A stretch of DNA of 64,000 bases from Neisseria subflava (GTDB lineage Bacteria > Pseudomonadota > Gammaproteobacteria > Burkholderiales > Neisseriaceae). The position numbers were made by a program, and so were the translations under genes. Shown here piece by piece: positions 27,151 through 36,507 of this stretch. Below the pieces are notes generated by a model. The model was not told the origin of the DNA. It did no database searches and worked only from the letters and a program-made list of their open reading frames with translations. Each line of letters begins with the position of its first letter. The first letter of the stretch is position 1. The stretch covers positions 62,001 to 126,000 of the forward strand of contig NZ_CP073115.1 in the NCBI RefSeq assembly GCF_024205705.1, in the 5' to 3' direction.

Positions 27151-28332
27151 ATGACTGAACAAGAATCTGAAAATGTGGAAATACCACAAGTAAAAACCAC
27201 ATCTGCTAAGGAAAAGGCAGGAAAAAATAAACTAAAATCCCGATTGAAGAAAATTAAACTATTATTTTGGGTAACCGTAATTATTCCAACAGCGGTGTCG
27301 GTTGTGTATTTTGGATGTATAGCATCTGACCGTTTTACGTCTGAATCGACTTTTGTAATTCGCTCTCCTAGCAACCAAGCATCATCTACTAGTTTTGGTG
27401 CAATTTTGCAAAATGTAGGTTTTACACGAGCTCAAGATGATACCTATACGGTACAGGAATACATGCGTTCACGTACTGCGCTAATAGATTTACAAAAAAC
27501 GCTTCCTGTTCGTAGTTTCTATGAACAAAACGGAGATGCTATTAGCCGCTTTAATAGTTTCGGTTTTTCTAATTCGAATGAAGCATTTTTTCAATATTTC
27601 CGTGATAAAGTAGGCGTACAATTTGACTCAGTAACGGGTATGACCACTTTAAGTATATCTTCTTTTGAAGCAGTACAATCGCAGCAAATTAATACAGCTT
27701 TATTAAAACAAGGGGAAGCGCTGATTAACCGACTCAATAAGCGAGCACGTCAAGATACTATCCGCTATGCTCAGGAAGCATTAGATACTGCAATGACAAG
27801 AGTGCAGGCTGCTGCTAACGAATTGACAAACTATCGTGTTAACCATGGCGTATTTGATTTAAAAGCGCAGTCGGAAATAAAAATAGGATTGGTATCGAAA
27901 CTCCAAGATGAGCTGATTGTAATTCGTACACAGCTAGATCAAGTGCGTGCCATCACTCCCGATAATCCACAAATTTCTGGCCTGAAAGCACGTGAACAAA
28001 GCCTGCGTAAGGAAATTGCACAACAAATGAAAATTATTTCGGGTGAAAGTGGTGACTCTTTGGCAGGACAGGCTTCAGAGTACCAACAATTGATGTTGGA
28101 AAATGAGTTAGCAGAAAAACAATTGGCAGCAGCTACAACAGCTTTGGAAACTGCTAAAGCAGAGGCCGACCGACAACAGCTTTATTTGGAAGTCATTTCT
28201 CAACCGAGCAAACCTGATCTGGCTTTGCAGCCTAAACGACTTTATAACATTGTATCTACATTTTTCATTGGTCTGATGCTCTACGGTATTTTGAGTCTTC
28301 TAGCTGCCAGTGTACGTGAGCATAAAAATTGA
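27151..28332 (+). CDS. ctrB: Capsule export inner-membrane/periplasmic protein
   Basis: CtrB is the KpsE/PCP-type adaptor linking the ABC transporter to CtrA across the periplasm. The 393 residues have a basic cytoplasmic head, a membrane helix at about 37-57 (LLFWVTVIIPTAVSVVYFG), a long periplasmic part with coiled-coil character (about 195-340) and a second helix near the C-terminus (IVSTFFIGLMLYGILSLLAA). Its stop overlaps the ctrC start by one base (TGATG). Spacing to ctrA is abnormal (582 bases) because of the element relic. Confidence 0.94.
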   Translation: MTEQESENVEIPQVKTTSAKEKAGKNKLKSRLKKIKLLFWVTVIIPTAVSVVYFGCIASDRFTSESTFVIRSPSNQASSTSFGAILQNVGFTRAQDDTYTVQEYMRSRTALIDLQKTLPVRSFYEQNGDAISRFNSFGFSNSNEAFFQYFRDKVGVQFDSVTGMTTLSISSFEAVQSQQINTALLKQGEALINRLNKRARQDTIRYAQEALDTAMTRVQAAANELTNYRVNHGVFDLKAQSEIKIGLVSKLQDELIVIRTQLDQVRAITPDNPQISGLKAREQSLRKEIAQQMKIISGESGDSLAGQASEYQQLMLENELAEKQLAAATTALETAKAEADRQQLYLEVISQPSKPDLALQPKRLYNIVSTFFIGLMLYGILSLLAASVREHKN

Positions 28333-29129
28333 TGAAAGAATTGCATATTACCTCATTTTGGGAATCATTGGTAATACAAGGTCGGGTTATTGGTGCATTG
28401 ATTATCCGTGAAACTATTACCCGTTATGGGCGCAATAATATTGGTTTTTTATGGTTGTTTGTTGAACCGTTGCTTGTTACGTTTATTATTGTTCTCATAT
28501 GGAAATTCTTGCGAGCAGGTCAAGTATCAGGGCTTAATGTTGTTAGCTTTGTAATTACCGGTTATCCGATGGTTATGATGTGGCGTAATGTAACTGGTCG
28601 AGCAGTTGGTTCTATTGATGCAAATGCTAGTCTTTTATATCACCGTAATGTACGTGTTCTTGACACTATTTTTGCCCGAATGTTTTTAGAAATTGCTGGT
28701 GCAACGGTTGCACAGATTGCAATCAGTGCAATTTTGTTGGTTATAGGCTGGATTGAACAACCTTCAGACATATTTTATATGCTGTTGGCTTGGGTATTGA
28801 TGGCTTGGTTTGCTATAGGGCTGGGACTGATTGTTTGTTCTATTGCTTTTAAGTATGAGGCATTTGGCAAAATTTGGAGTACGATTACTTTCGTATCGTT
28901 ACCTTTATCAGGAGTTTTTTTCTTTGTTCATGCTTTACCTTTGTCGATGCAAGAGTATTTGCTATGGGTGCCCATGATTCATGGCACAGAAATGTTCCGC
29001 CATGGTTATTTTGGCAGTAGTGTAATAACCATGGAAAACCCTTGGTTTCTAATATTGACCAATATGATACTGACACTATTAGGTTTAGTGATGGTATCAG
29101 ATTTCAGCAAAGGGGTTGAGCCGCAATGA
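28332..29129 (+). CDS. ctrC: Capsule ABC exporter permease
   Basis: CtrC is the KpsM-type ABC-2 membrane subunit that moves the lipid-linked capsule chain across the inner membrane. It has about six hydrophobic helices, and the family motif region FLWLFVEPLLVTFIIVLIWKFL is near the N-terminus. The ATG at 28332 is coupled to the ctrB stop, and the gene ends with ATGA overlap into ctrD. Base composition is AT-rich, unlike ctrD directly after it. Confidence 0.94.
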   Translation: MKELHITSFWESLVIQGRVIGALIIRETITRYGRNNIGFLWLFVEPLLVTFIIVLIWKFLRAGQVSGLNVVSFVITGYPMVMMWRNVTGRAVGSIDANASLLYHRNVRVLDTIFARMFLEIAGATVAQIAISAILLVIGWIEQPSDIFYMLLAWVLMAWFAIGLGLIVCSIAFKYEAFGKIWSTITFVSLPLSGVFFFVHALPLSMQEYLLWVPMIHGTEMFRHGYFGSSVITMENPWFLILTNMILTLLGLVMVSDFSKGVEPQ

Positions 29130-29776
29130 TTTCAGTTGAACACGTTTCCAAACGGTATCTGACCCGCCAGGGTTGGCGGACAGTCTTGCACGACATCAAC
29201 TTCAAAATGGAGAAGGGCGAGAAAATCGGTATTCTCGGCCGCAACGGTGCAGGTAAATCGACGCTCATCCGTTTGATCAGTGGCGTTGAGCCGCCGACTA
29301 CGGGCGAAATCAAGCGGACGATGAGTATTTCTTGGCCTTTGGCATTCTCCGGTGCGTTTCAAGGCAGTCTGACCGGTATGGACAATTTGCGTTTCATCTG
29401 TCGGATTTACAATGTCGATATCGATTATGTGAAGAACTTTACCGAAGAGTTTTCCGAGCTGGGTCAGTATCTTTACGAGCCGGTTAAGCGTTATTCTTCA
29501 GGTATGAAGGCGCGTTTGGCATTTGCTTTGTCGTTGGCGGTAGAGTTTGACTGCTATCTGATTGACGAAGTGATTGCAGTTGGTGACTCGCGCTTTGCCG
29601 ATAAATGTAAGTATGAGTTGTTTGAAAAGCGCAAAGACCGTTCCATCATTTTGGTGTCGCACAGCCACAGCGCCATGAAGCAATATTGCGATAATGCGAT
29701 GGTGCTGGAAAAAGGGCATATGTACCAGTTTGAAGATATGGACAAAGCCTACGAATATTATAATTCGCTGCCTTAA
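29126..29776 (+). CDS. ctrD: Capsule ABC exporter ATPase
   Basis: CtrD is the KpsT-type ATPase energising capsule export. Walker A is GRNGAGKST, the ABC signature YSSGMKARLAFALS, Walker B CYLIDEVIAVGD and the switch histidine VSHSHSAMK. The 216 residues are typical. Its GC content and codon use match the core genome and tex, whereas ctrABC are AT-rich. This marks a likely recombination junction at the ctrC/ctrD overlap. Confidence 0.97.
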   Translation: MISVEHVSKRYLTRQGWRTVLHDINFKMEKGEKIGILGRNGAGKSTLIRLISGVEPPTTGEIKRTMSISWPLAFSGAFQGSLTGMDNLRFICRIYNVDIDYVKNFTEEFSELGQYLYEPVKRYSSGMKARLAFALSLAVEFDCYLIDEVIAVGDSRFADKCKYELFEKRKDRSIILVSHSHSAMKQYCDNAMVLEKGHMYQFEDMDKAYEYYNSLP

Positions 29777-29794
29777 AGCGATTGTTTTTAAATT

Positions 29795-29820
29795 AGGCCG
29801 TCTGAAATTTCAGACGGCCT
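29795..29820. terminator. Hairpin between ctrD and tex
   Basis: AGGCCGTCTGAAA directly meets TTTCAGACGGCCT, a near-loopless inverted uptake-sequence pair. It terminates the capsule export operon and is the first uptake sequence after the 10.7-kb gap. Confidence 0.7.
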
Positions 29821-29839
29821 GTCTGTTGGAATTCTATTG

Positions 29840-32113
29840 ATGAACATTACTCACATTCTTTCCCAAGAACTCTCCGCCACTACCGCGCAAATCAATGCCG
29901 CTATCGAGCTTTTAGACGACGGCGCGACCGTCCCCTTTATCGCGCGTTACCGTAAAGAAGCTACAGGCGGGCTGGACGATACGCAGCTGCGCCAGCTTGC
30001 CGAGCGGCTGCAATACCTGCGCGAGTTGGAAGATCGCAAAGCTGTTGTTTTAAAAAGCATTGAAGAGCAAGGCAAACTTTCAGACGACCTCAAAGCGCAA
30101 ATCGAAGCCGCCGACAATAAAACCGCGCTGGAAGACCTGTATTTGCCCTACAAACCCAAGCGCCGCACCAAAGCGCAAATCGCGCGCGAACACGGTTTGC
30201 ATCCGCTGGCGGACATGTTGCTTGCCGAGCAGCCGCAGGACGTGGAAGCCGCCGCGCAGGGCTACCTGAACGAAAACGTCCCCGACGCCAAAGCCGCGCT
30301 GGATGGCGCGCGTGCGATTCTGATGGAGCAGTTTGCCGAAGACGCGGAACTCATCGGCACGCTGCGCGACAAGCTGTGGAACGAAGCCGAAATCCACGCG
30401 CAAGTCGTTGAAGGTAAAGAAACCGAAGGCGAAAAATTCAGCGATTATTTCGACCATCGCGAACCTATTCGCACTATGCCCAGCCACCGTGCATTGGCGG
30501 TTTTGCGCGGCCGCAACGAAGACGTGTTGAACATTGCCCTCAAATACCAGCCCGACGACACGCCGATTACGCAGCAAAGCGAATACGAGCAAATCATCGC
30601 CCATCGCTTTAAGGTTTCAGACGGCCACAAATGGCTGCGCGACACCGTACGCCTGACTTGGCGCGCGAAAATCTTTTTGTCGCTGGAGCTTGAAGCCTTG
30701 GGCCGTCTGAAAGAAGCCGCCGACACCGACGCGATTACCGTGTTTGCCCGCAATCTCAAAGACTTGCTGCTTGCCACGCCTGCCGGACGGCTGACCACTT
30801 TGGGCCTCGACCCCGGCTACAAGAACGGCGTGAAATGCGCCGTGGTGGACGATACGGGCAAGCTGCTGGATACGGTCATTGTCTATTTGCATCAAGAAAA
30901 CAATATGTTGGCAACGCTGTCGCGCCTGATTAAGCAACACGGCGTGAGGCTCATCGCCATCGGCAACGGCACCGCCAGCCGCGAAACCGACAAAATCGCG
31001 GGCGAACTGGTGCGCGGAATGCCGGAAATGGGGCTGCACAAAATCGTCGTTTCCGAAGCCGGCGCGTCGATTTATTCCGCGTCCGAACTGGCGGCGCGCG
31101 AGTTCCCCGACTTGGACGTTTCCCTGCGCGGCGCGGTGTCCATCGCCCGCAGGCTGCAAGACCCGCTCGCCGAGTTGGTCAAAATCGACCCCAAATCCAT
31201 CGGCGTGGGGCAGTATCAGCACAACGTGAACCAAAGCCAGCTCGCCAAATCGCTGGACGCGGTGGTCGAAGACTGCGTGAACGCCGTCGGCGTGGACGTG
31301 AACACCGCGTCCGCCCCGCTCTTGGCGCGGATTTCCGGTTTGAATCAAACCCTTGCCCAAAACATCGTCGCCTACCGCGATGAAAACGGCGCGTTCGACA
31401 GCCGCAAAAAATTGCTGAAAGTGCCGCGTTTGGGCGAAAAAACCTTCGAGCAGGCGGCGGGCTTTTTGCGGATTAACGGCGGCAAAGAGCCGCTGGACGC
31501 GAGCGCCGTCCACCCCGAAGCCTATCCCGTCGTCGCCAAAATGCTGGCGCAACAAGGCATTACCGCCGCCGAACTCATCGGCAACCGCGAGCGCGTCAAG
31601 CAAATCAAAGCGTCCGACTTCACCGACGAACGCTTCGGCCTGCCGACCATTCTGGACATCCTGTCCGAGCTGGAAAAACCCGGCCGTGACCCGCGCGGCG
31701 AGTTTCAGACGGCATTATTCGCCGAAGGCATCCACGAAATCAGCGACTTGCAAGTCGGCATGATACTCGAAGGCGTGGTCTCCAACGTCGCCAACTTCGG
31801 CGCATTCGTGGACATCGGCGTCCATCAGGACGGCTTGGTGCACATCTCCGCCCTGTCCAATAAATTCGTCCAAGACCCGCGCGAAGTGGTGAAAGCCGGC
31901 GACGTGGTGAAAGTGAAAGTGCTGGAAGTCGATGCCGCACGCAAACGCATCGCGCTGACCATGCGGCTGGATGACGAACCAGGCAGTGCCACCAAAAGCA
32001 ACAGGCCGTCTGAAACCCGACATCAAGAACGCCGCGACCGCAAACCCCAACGCAACGACCGCGCCCCGACCAATTCGGCGATGGCAGATGCGTTTGCGAA
32101 GTTGAAGTGGTAA
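29840..32113 (+). CDS. tex: Transcription accessory protein Tex
   Basis: Tex is a conserved cytoplasmic RNA-binding protein linked to transcription and translation, and a standard neighbour of neisserial capsule loci (region E). The 757 residues contain the N-terminal helical part, a YqgF-like RNase H fold from about 320 (TLGLDPGYKNGVKCAVVD), helix-hairpin-helix motifs at about 490-560 (ISGLNQTLAQNIVAYRDENG) and a C-terminal S1 domain (VVSNVANFGAFVDIGVHQDG). The ATG at 29840 is used; the preceding TTG is not needed. Confidence 0.97.
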   Translation: MNITHILSQELSATTAQINAAIELLDDGATVPFIARYRKEATGGLDDTQLRQLAERLQYLRELEDRKAVVLKSIEEQGKLSDDLKAQIEAADNKTALEDLYLPYKPKRRTKAQIAREHGLHPLADMLLAEQPQDVEAAAQGYLNENVPDAKAALDGARAILMEQFAEDAELIGTLRDKLWNEAEIHAQVVEGKETEGEKFSDYFDHREPIRTMPSHRALAVLRGRNEDVLNIALKYQPDDTPITQQSEYEQIIAHRFKVSDGHKWLRDTVRLTWRAKIFLSLELEALGRLKEAADTDAITVFARNLKDLLLATPAGRLTTLGLDPGYKNGVKCAVVDDTGKLLDTVIVYLHQENNMLATLSRLIKQHGVRLIAIGNGTASRETDKIAGELVRGMPEMGLHKIVVSEAGASIYSASELAAREFPDLDVSLRGAVSIARRLQDPLAELVKIDPKSIGVGQYQHNVNQSQLAKSLDAVVEDCVNAVGVDVNTASAPLLARISGLNQTLAQNIVAYRDENGAFDSRKKLLKVPRLGEKTFEQAAGFLRINGGKEPLDASAVHPEAYPVVAKMLAQQGITAAELIGNRERVKQIKASDFTDERFGLPTILDILSELEKPGRDPRGEFQTALFAEGIHEISDLQVGMILEGVVSNVANFGAFVDIGVHQDGLVHISALSNKFVQDPREVVKAGDVVKVKVLEVDAARKRIALTMRLDDEPGSATKSNRPSETRHQERRDRKPQRNDRAPTNSAMADAFAKLKW

Positions 32114-32176
32114 CAGTAGTCGAAGTGCTATTTTAAAGTAAAAACGTTTTAAAACAAATAAATAAAATTAAATTGT

Positions 32177-32237
32177 AAAAAAAATCCCGTTTTTTTATCA
32201 TATCGAAGCGATATAGCAAAAAAACAGGATTTTTTTA
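32177..32237. terminator. Bidirectional terminator between tex and fic
   Basis: A long stem pairs AAAATCCCGTTTTTTT with AAAAAAACAGGATTTTTTT, with a small inner hairpin (ATATCG/CGATAT) at the tip. It is not built from uptake sequences and ends in T runs on both strands. Confidence 0.75.
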
Positions 32238-32591
32238 TCATTTAACCGAAACCCTAAAATGTACTCGATCGAACAATTCCCTCCCGAAATAGATTTCGAA
32301 ACTGTCGCCGTCTTGAAAAAACTGGCTTCCGCCCATCGTTATCTGGCCGAATTAAAAGGCATCTGCCGCAGTATTCCCAACCAAGGCATTCTGATTAACA
32401 CGCTGTCTTTGCAGGAAGCCAAAGACAGTTCCGAAATCGAAAATATCATTACCACCCATGACGAACTGTTCCGCGCAGGAATATCGGCAAGCCCGTCTAG
32501 TCCTGCCATCAAAGAAGTGCAGAATTATGCTTCAGCACTGCATTGCGGCTTCGAACTTATCCAAGAACACGGAATGCTAACCAACAATCAT

Positions 32592-32596
32592 ATTTT
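32592..32596. repeat. Target-site duplication, left copy (ATTTT)
   Basis: ATTTT borders the left end of the element, and the same five bases recur at 33815-33819 on the right. Deleting one copy with the element restores the fic frame exactly, supporting a simple insertion. Confidence 0.85.
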
Positions 32597-33814
32597 GAGA
32601 CCTTTGCAAAATTCCTTTCTTTCCGACAGCCGAAATCCAAACACAGGTTTTCGGCTGTTTTTGTTTCAAATATCCACTGATTCTACTCAAATACCCTCTT
32701 AATCCTCCTTGGATACCTGATTAATCAGGCATCCGGCCGCCTTTTAGGCGGCAACAGGCGCACTTAGCCTGTTGGCGGCTTTCAAAAGGTTCAAACACAT
32801 CGCCTTCAGATGGCTTTGTGCACTTACTTTAACCAGCCCGAAATAGGCTGCCCGGGCATAGCGGAATTTACGGTGCAGCGTACCAAAGCTTTGTTCGACC
32901 ACATAACGGGTCTTCGACAAATACCGGTTGCGTTTGGTTTGCGCTTCCGTCAGCGGATGGTTACGGTGTGCTTTGCGCATAATGCCGTCCAGCAGCCGAT
33001 GCTCTTCCAGATGTTGCCGGTTTTCTTCACTGTCATAGCCTTTGTCGGCATAGACGGTCGTACCTTCGGGCAGACCTTCCAATAAAGGCGACAACTGTTT
33101 GCACTCATGGGCGTTGGCGGGGGTAATATGCAGTTTCTCGATATAGCCTTCCTCATCGGTGCGGGTATGTTGTTTGTAACCGAGTCTGTATAAACCGTTT
33201 TTCTTTGTCCAGCGGGCATCGCTGTCTTTACTCGGTGTGGTTTGTCCGCTGACTTGTCCTTCTTCATCGACTTCTATGGCCTGACGCTGTTTGCTGCCGG
33301 CGGTCTGAATAATGGTGGCGTCAATGACGGCGGCGGATGCTTTCTCTATTTTTAGGTTTTTTTCGGTCAGTTGGCGGTTAATCAGTTCCAGCAATTCGGA
33401 CAGGGTGTCGTCTTGCGCCAGCCAGTTGCGGTAGCGGCATAAGGTGCTGTAATCGGGGATGCTCAGTTCGTCAAAACGGCAAAACAGGTTGAAATCGATG
33501 CGGGTGATGAGGCTGTGTTCGAGTTCGGGATCGGAGAGGCTGTGCCATTGGCCGAGCAGGACGGCTTTGAACATGGACAACAGGGGATAGGCGGGACGGC
33601 CGCGGTGGTCTCGAAGGTAACGGGTTTTTTGACGATTCAGGTATTGTTCGATCGGTTGCCAATCAATCACCTGATCCAACTTCAATAGTGGGAAACGGTC
33701 GATGTGTTTGGCAATCATGGCTTGGGCGGTTTGCTGGAAGAAGGTGCTCATGGAAAATCCCCTAAATGTCTTAGTGGGAATTTAGGGGATTTTGGGGAAT
33801 TTTGCAAAGGTCTC
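32597..33814 (-). mobile_element. IS1106-type insertion sequence (IS5 family)
   Basis: The 1218-bp element has perfect terminal repeats GAGACCTTTGCAAAATTCC and GGAATTTTGCAAAGGTCTC and is flanked by ATTTT duplications. It carries one intact transposase gene on the minus strand. Matched duplications, perfect ends and an intact transposase indicate a recent insertion that may still be mobile. Confidence 0.93.
32744..33751 (-). CDS. IS1106-type transposase
   Basis: A 335-residue DDE transposase of the IS5 family, recognised from its close agreement with neisserial IS1106 transposases as I recall them (start MSTFFQQTAQAMIAKHIDRF). An InsH-like N-terminal domain (about 30-110) precedes the catalytic core: AAVIDATIIQT with the first Asp, TTVYADKGYDSEENR with the second, and the Y-(2)-R-(3)-E-type VVEQSFGTLHRKFRYARA with the Glu. 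The frame is complete. Confidence 0.95.
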   Translation of the reverse strand: MSTFFQQTAQAMIAKHIDRFPLLKLDQVIDWQPIEQYLNRQKTRYLRDHRGRPAYPLLSMFKAVLLGQWHSLSDPELEHSLITRIDFNLFCRFDELSIPDYSTLCRYRNWLAQDDTLSELLELINRQLTEKNLKIEKASAAVIDATIIQTAGSKQRQAIEVDEEGQVSGQTTPSKDSDARWTKKNGLYRLGYKQHTRTDEEGYIEKLHITPANAHECKQLSPLLEGLPEGTTVYADKGYDSEENRQHLEEHRLLDGIMRKAHRNHPLTEAQTKRNRYLSKTRYVVEQSFGTLHRKFRYARAAYFGLVKVSAQSHLKAMCLNLLKAANRLSAPVAA

Positions 33815-34679
33815 ATTTTGACAATACAGGCCGAGTTGGAAAAGAACTGTGCCGGATTCCGCAAACAGTCAGGAACGATGCTGAAAAACGACCGTACAGG
33901 CGAAACCGTCTATACGCCGCCGCAACATATAGACGACATCATTTGCCTGATGAGCAGATTGGAAGCATTTATCAACAACGACAACACGGAAAAACCTATC
34001 GATCCGCTTATCCGTATGGCGTTGCTCCATCACCAGTTTGAAAGCATTCACCCGTTTTACGACGGCAATGGCAGAACCGGTAGGATTATTAATGTGCTGT
34101 ATCTGGTTTTAACCGGGTTGCTGGATATTCCCGTTTTATACCTCAGCCGTTATCTGGTACGGAACAAAAGCGAATATTACCGACTGTTACAATATGTACG
34201 CGATACGGGTGAATGGGAAGGCTGGCTGCTGTATATGCTGGAAGCCGCGGAACAAACCGCCAAGGACGGCATCGATACCGTGCAGCACATCCATCAGGCG
34301 ATGCTGGACTACAAACACCGCATCAGGCAAAACTTCAGCTTCTACAGCCAAGACCTGATTAACCACCTATTCAATCATCCCTACACAAAAATCGATTTCC
34401 TGATGAAAACGCTGAACGTTTCTCGCCCTAGTGCCGCCAAATATCTAGACGAACTGACAGAAGGTGGGTTCCTTTACAAAGAAAAGATAGGCAGAAGCAA
34501 CTACTATATCAATATTGCGCTAATGAGTATATTAATACCAACTAATTGATAATATTTGAAATTTATACAATATTAAATCAATATATTGTTTGCCATCATG
34601 CTTGATGGCTTATCGATATAAACAAGCGTATAGTTCCAAATATCACAAACCCATCATCACAACCTTAGGAGTTCAAACC

Positions 34680-35021
34680 ATGAAACCTGTTTTGTTTGCC
34701 GCGCTGATTTCCTGTTTCTCCGTTGCTGCGTATGCGGCCTGTACCGACAGCCAGCAACAGTGCGTGATTTATAAAAACGGCAATGTTGCGACAGAAGGCG
34801 GCTGTACGGTCAGCAAGTGCCAAAGTGCTGATGCGCAAGTGTTGAAATGGAAGCTGAAAAACGGCAAAGGCGTAACCGTGGAAATCGGAAAAAACGGTAA
34901 GGTTTTGGTGAACAAGAAACCGGGTGCGAAAGCGAACAACAGCAATGCGTCAGGCATGGGTTTGACATGCTATGCCGCTGATGCGGACAAACGCGAACAG
35001 TTCTGCTCGACCAATTATTGA
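34680..35021 (+). CDS. Small exported Cys-containing protein
   Basis: The ATG at 34680, preceded by TAGGAGTT, gives 113 residues with a clear Sec signal peptide (about 1-20, cleavage after VAAYA). The mature protein of about 93 residues is basic and has six cysteines (TDSQQQC, GGCTVSKC, LTCYAAD, EQFC and the one right after the cleavage site), suggesting disulfides in the periplasm. I do not recognise a characterised family. A similar small protein is common in Neisseria. Confidence 0.75.
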   Translation: MKPVLFAALISCFSVAAYAACTDSQQQCVIYKNGNVATEGGCTVSKCQSADAQVLKWKLKNGKGVTVEIGKNGKVLVNKKPGAKANNSNASGMGLTCYAADADKREQFCSTNY

Positions 35022-35040
35022 TTGGATTGTTGCTTTGATT

Positions 35041-35072
35041 AAAGGCCGTCTGAAAAGTGTTTCAGACGGCCT
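35041..35072. terminator. Bidirectional hairpin between converging genes
   Basis: AAAGGCCGTCTGAAA and TTTCAGACGGCCTT lie between the small exported protein and the LysR regulator, which converge here. Confidence 0.75.
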
Positions 35073-35078
35073 TGATGT

Positions 35079-35969
35079 TTATCCTTCCGATATTTTTTCA
35101 TTGAGAAAGTCGATAAAGCTGCGCACTTTCGCGCTGAGGAATGCCCTGTCGACATAAGTGGCGTTCAGTTGGTCTGTCCAGATGGTGTAATCGGGCAGGA
35201 GTTGGATCAATGTGCCGTCCTTCAATTCCTGCTGAACTGCCCAAAGGGGCTGATAGCCTATGCCTGCGCCTGCTTTAATCAGTTCGCGGATCATCAGCGT
35301 GTTGTCGCTGCGGATAACCGGGGAGAGGTGGAGAATGGCTTTTTCTCCGGTAATGCGGTGGGTAATCTCCCAGTTTTGTTGACTGGTATAGGAAGGCAGG
35401 ATGGCTTGATGCTGCATGACGGCTTCGGGCGTATCGGGTGTGCCGTGTCGGGCCAGATAGTCGGGAGCGGCAAGCAGGACGAACTCGATTTTGGCCAGCG
35501 GTTTGACGATCAGCGAAGGGGAGGGGGTTTTGGAAACGCGTAAGGCGAGGTCGAAACCTTCGGCAATGAGGTCGATATGGCGGTTGTCGAGGACGAGGTC
35601 GAGCGTTACTTTGGGATAACGCTGGCGGTATTCTGCTAGCCATGCGCTCATATTGCCGCCTGCAAACCATAGGGGCATGGTAACGCGCAACATACCTTGC
35701 GGCGTGTCGGTACCGCCTGCCGCTTTTTGGGCGGCGGTGTCCAAGGTATCCAGCGCGTAGCTGCATTGGCGGTAGTATTCTTCGCCTGCTTCGGTCAGAT
35801 GGAGGTTGCGGCTGTTGCGGTGTAAGAGCTTGGCTTGAATGGTGTTTTCCAGATGGCTGACGTGTTTGCTGGCCATGGCGGTGGAAATGCCGAGCTGATC
35901 GGCGGCACGGGTAAAGCTGCCGCTTTGAACAACTTGGCGGAAAACTTTTAGGCTAAATAGGGTATCCAT
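35079..35969 (-). CDS. LysR-family transcriptional regulator
   Basis: A 296-residue LysR regulator. The N-terminal winged helix (LKVFRQVVQSGSFTRAADQLGIS, recognition helix TAMASKHVSHLE) is followed by the inducer-binding fold, with LVLDNRHIDLIAEGFDLALRV typical of the CrgA/AaeR branch. It is divergent from doxX and the nitroreductase with a 127-base shared control region, the classic arrangement for a LysR protein governing its neighbours. A signal such as quinones or redox stress is inference from the targets. Confidence 0.92.
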   Translation of the reverse strand: MDTLFSLKVFRQVVQSGSFTRAADQLGISTAMASKHVSHLENTIQAKLLHRNSRNLHLTEAGEEYYRQCSYALDTLDTAAQKAAGGTDTPQGMLRVTMPLWFAGGNMSAWLAEYRQRYPKVTLDLVLDNRHIDLIAEGFDLALRVSKTPSPSLIVKPLAKIEFVLLAAPDYLARHGTPDTPEAVMQHQAILPSYTSQQNWEITHRITGEKAILHLSPVIRSDNTLMIRELIKAGAGIGYQPLWAVQQELKDGTLIQLLPDYTIWTDQLNATYVDRAFLSAKVRSFIDFLNEKISEG

Positions 35970-36096
35970 TATTTCTTATTAGGAAACGTTGTATCAATAA
36001 TTCGAGTATATATCTCTTACTGGGAATTATCTATACTGCACTTATTGAAATTGCTCTATACCTCTTCAGGTAGCCATTAAAATAAGGATTATTAAG

Positions 36097-36492
36097 ATGT
36101 CAGCCCTCAAATCATTCCAACCTGTTGTATTGTCTGTCTTGCGTATTGTTGCGGCGTATTTGTTTTTGCTGCATGGTACGGCCAAGTTTTTCAGTTTTCC
36201 GATGTCCATGGGTGGCGCGCCTGAGGGTTTGATGCTGGTGGCCGGTATTTTGGAAATTGTCGGCGGTATCTTATTGATATTGGGCCTGTTCACCCGTCCG
36301 GCCGCGTTTGTTTTATCCGGTCAGATGGCAGCCGCCTATTTTATGGCACACGCGTCTTCTGGTAATGTTTTGTTCCCATTGGCCAACCATGGCGAATCTG
36401 CCGTTTTGTTCTGTTTCGTGTTCCTGTATCTGGCAGTAGCCGGTGGCGGAGCGTGGGCTTTGGATAACGCTTTTGGTAAAGATAAAGATTAA
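36097..36492 (+). CDS. DoxX-family membrane protein
   Basis: A 131-residue membrane protein with four hydrophobic segments, recognisable by LRIVAAYLFLLHGTAKFF, EGLMLVAGILEIVGGILLILGLFTRPAAF and a final helix. DoxX relatives are linked to thiol and quinone redox homeostasis, but the biochemistry of this branch is not settled. AAGGATT precedes the ATG. It is co-transcribed with the nitroreductase 15 bases downstream, under the likely control of the divergent LysR regulator. Confidence 0.88.
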   Translation: MSALKSFQPVVLSVLRIVAAYLFLLHGTAKFFSFPMSMGGAPEGLMLVAGILEIVGGILLILGLFTRPAAFVLSGQMAAAYFMAHASSGNVLFPLANHGESAVLFCFVFLYLAVAGGGAWALDNAFGKDKD

Positions 36493-36507
36493 TTTAAGGA
36501 AAAGATC

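Larger units (their letters stand above)
32259..34549 (+). pseudogene. Fic-domain protein (AMPylase-like), split by an IS element
   Basis: Fic proteins transfer AMP or similar groups to target proteins. The gene is interrupted after codon 112 by an IS1106-type element. Removing the element plus one 5-bp duplication (ATTTT) rejoins the frame as NNHILTIQAELEK, giving 355 residues. The restored protein has an N-terminal inhibitory motif SSEIEN (57-62, the [S/T]xxxE[G/N] pattern), the catalytic HPFYDGNGRTGR (190-201) and a C-terminal winged-helix region (SRPSAAKYLDELTEGGFL). As it stands no functional protein is expected, because the catalytic part lacks a natural start. Confidence 0.92.

Noticed and set aside
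30617..31603. Minus-strand frame of 328 residues opposite tex
   Set aside because: Antisense shadow of tex with typical Gly/Val/Phe-rich composition.
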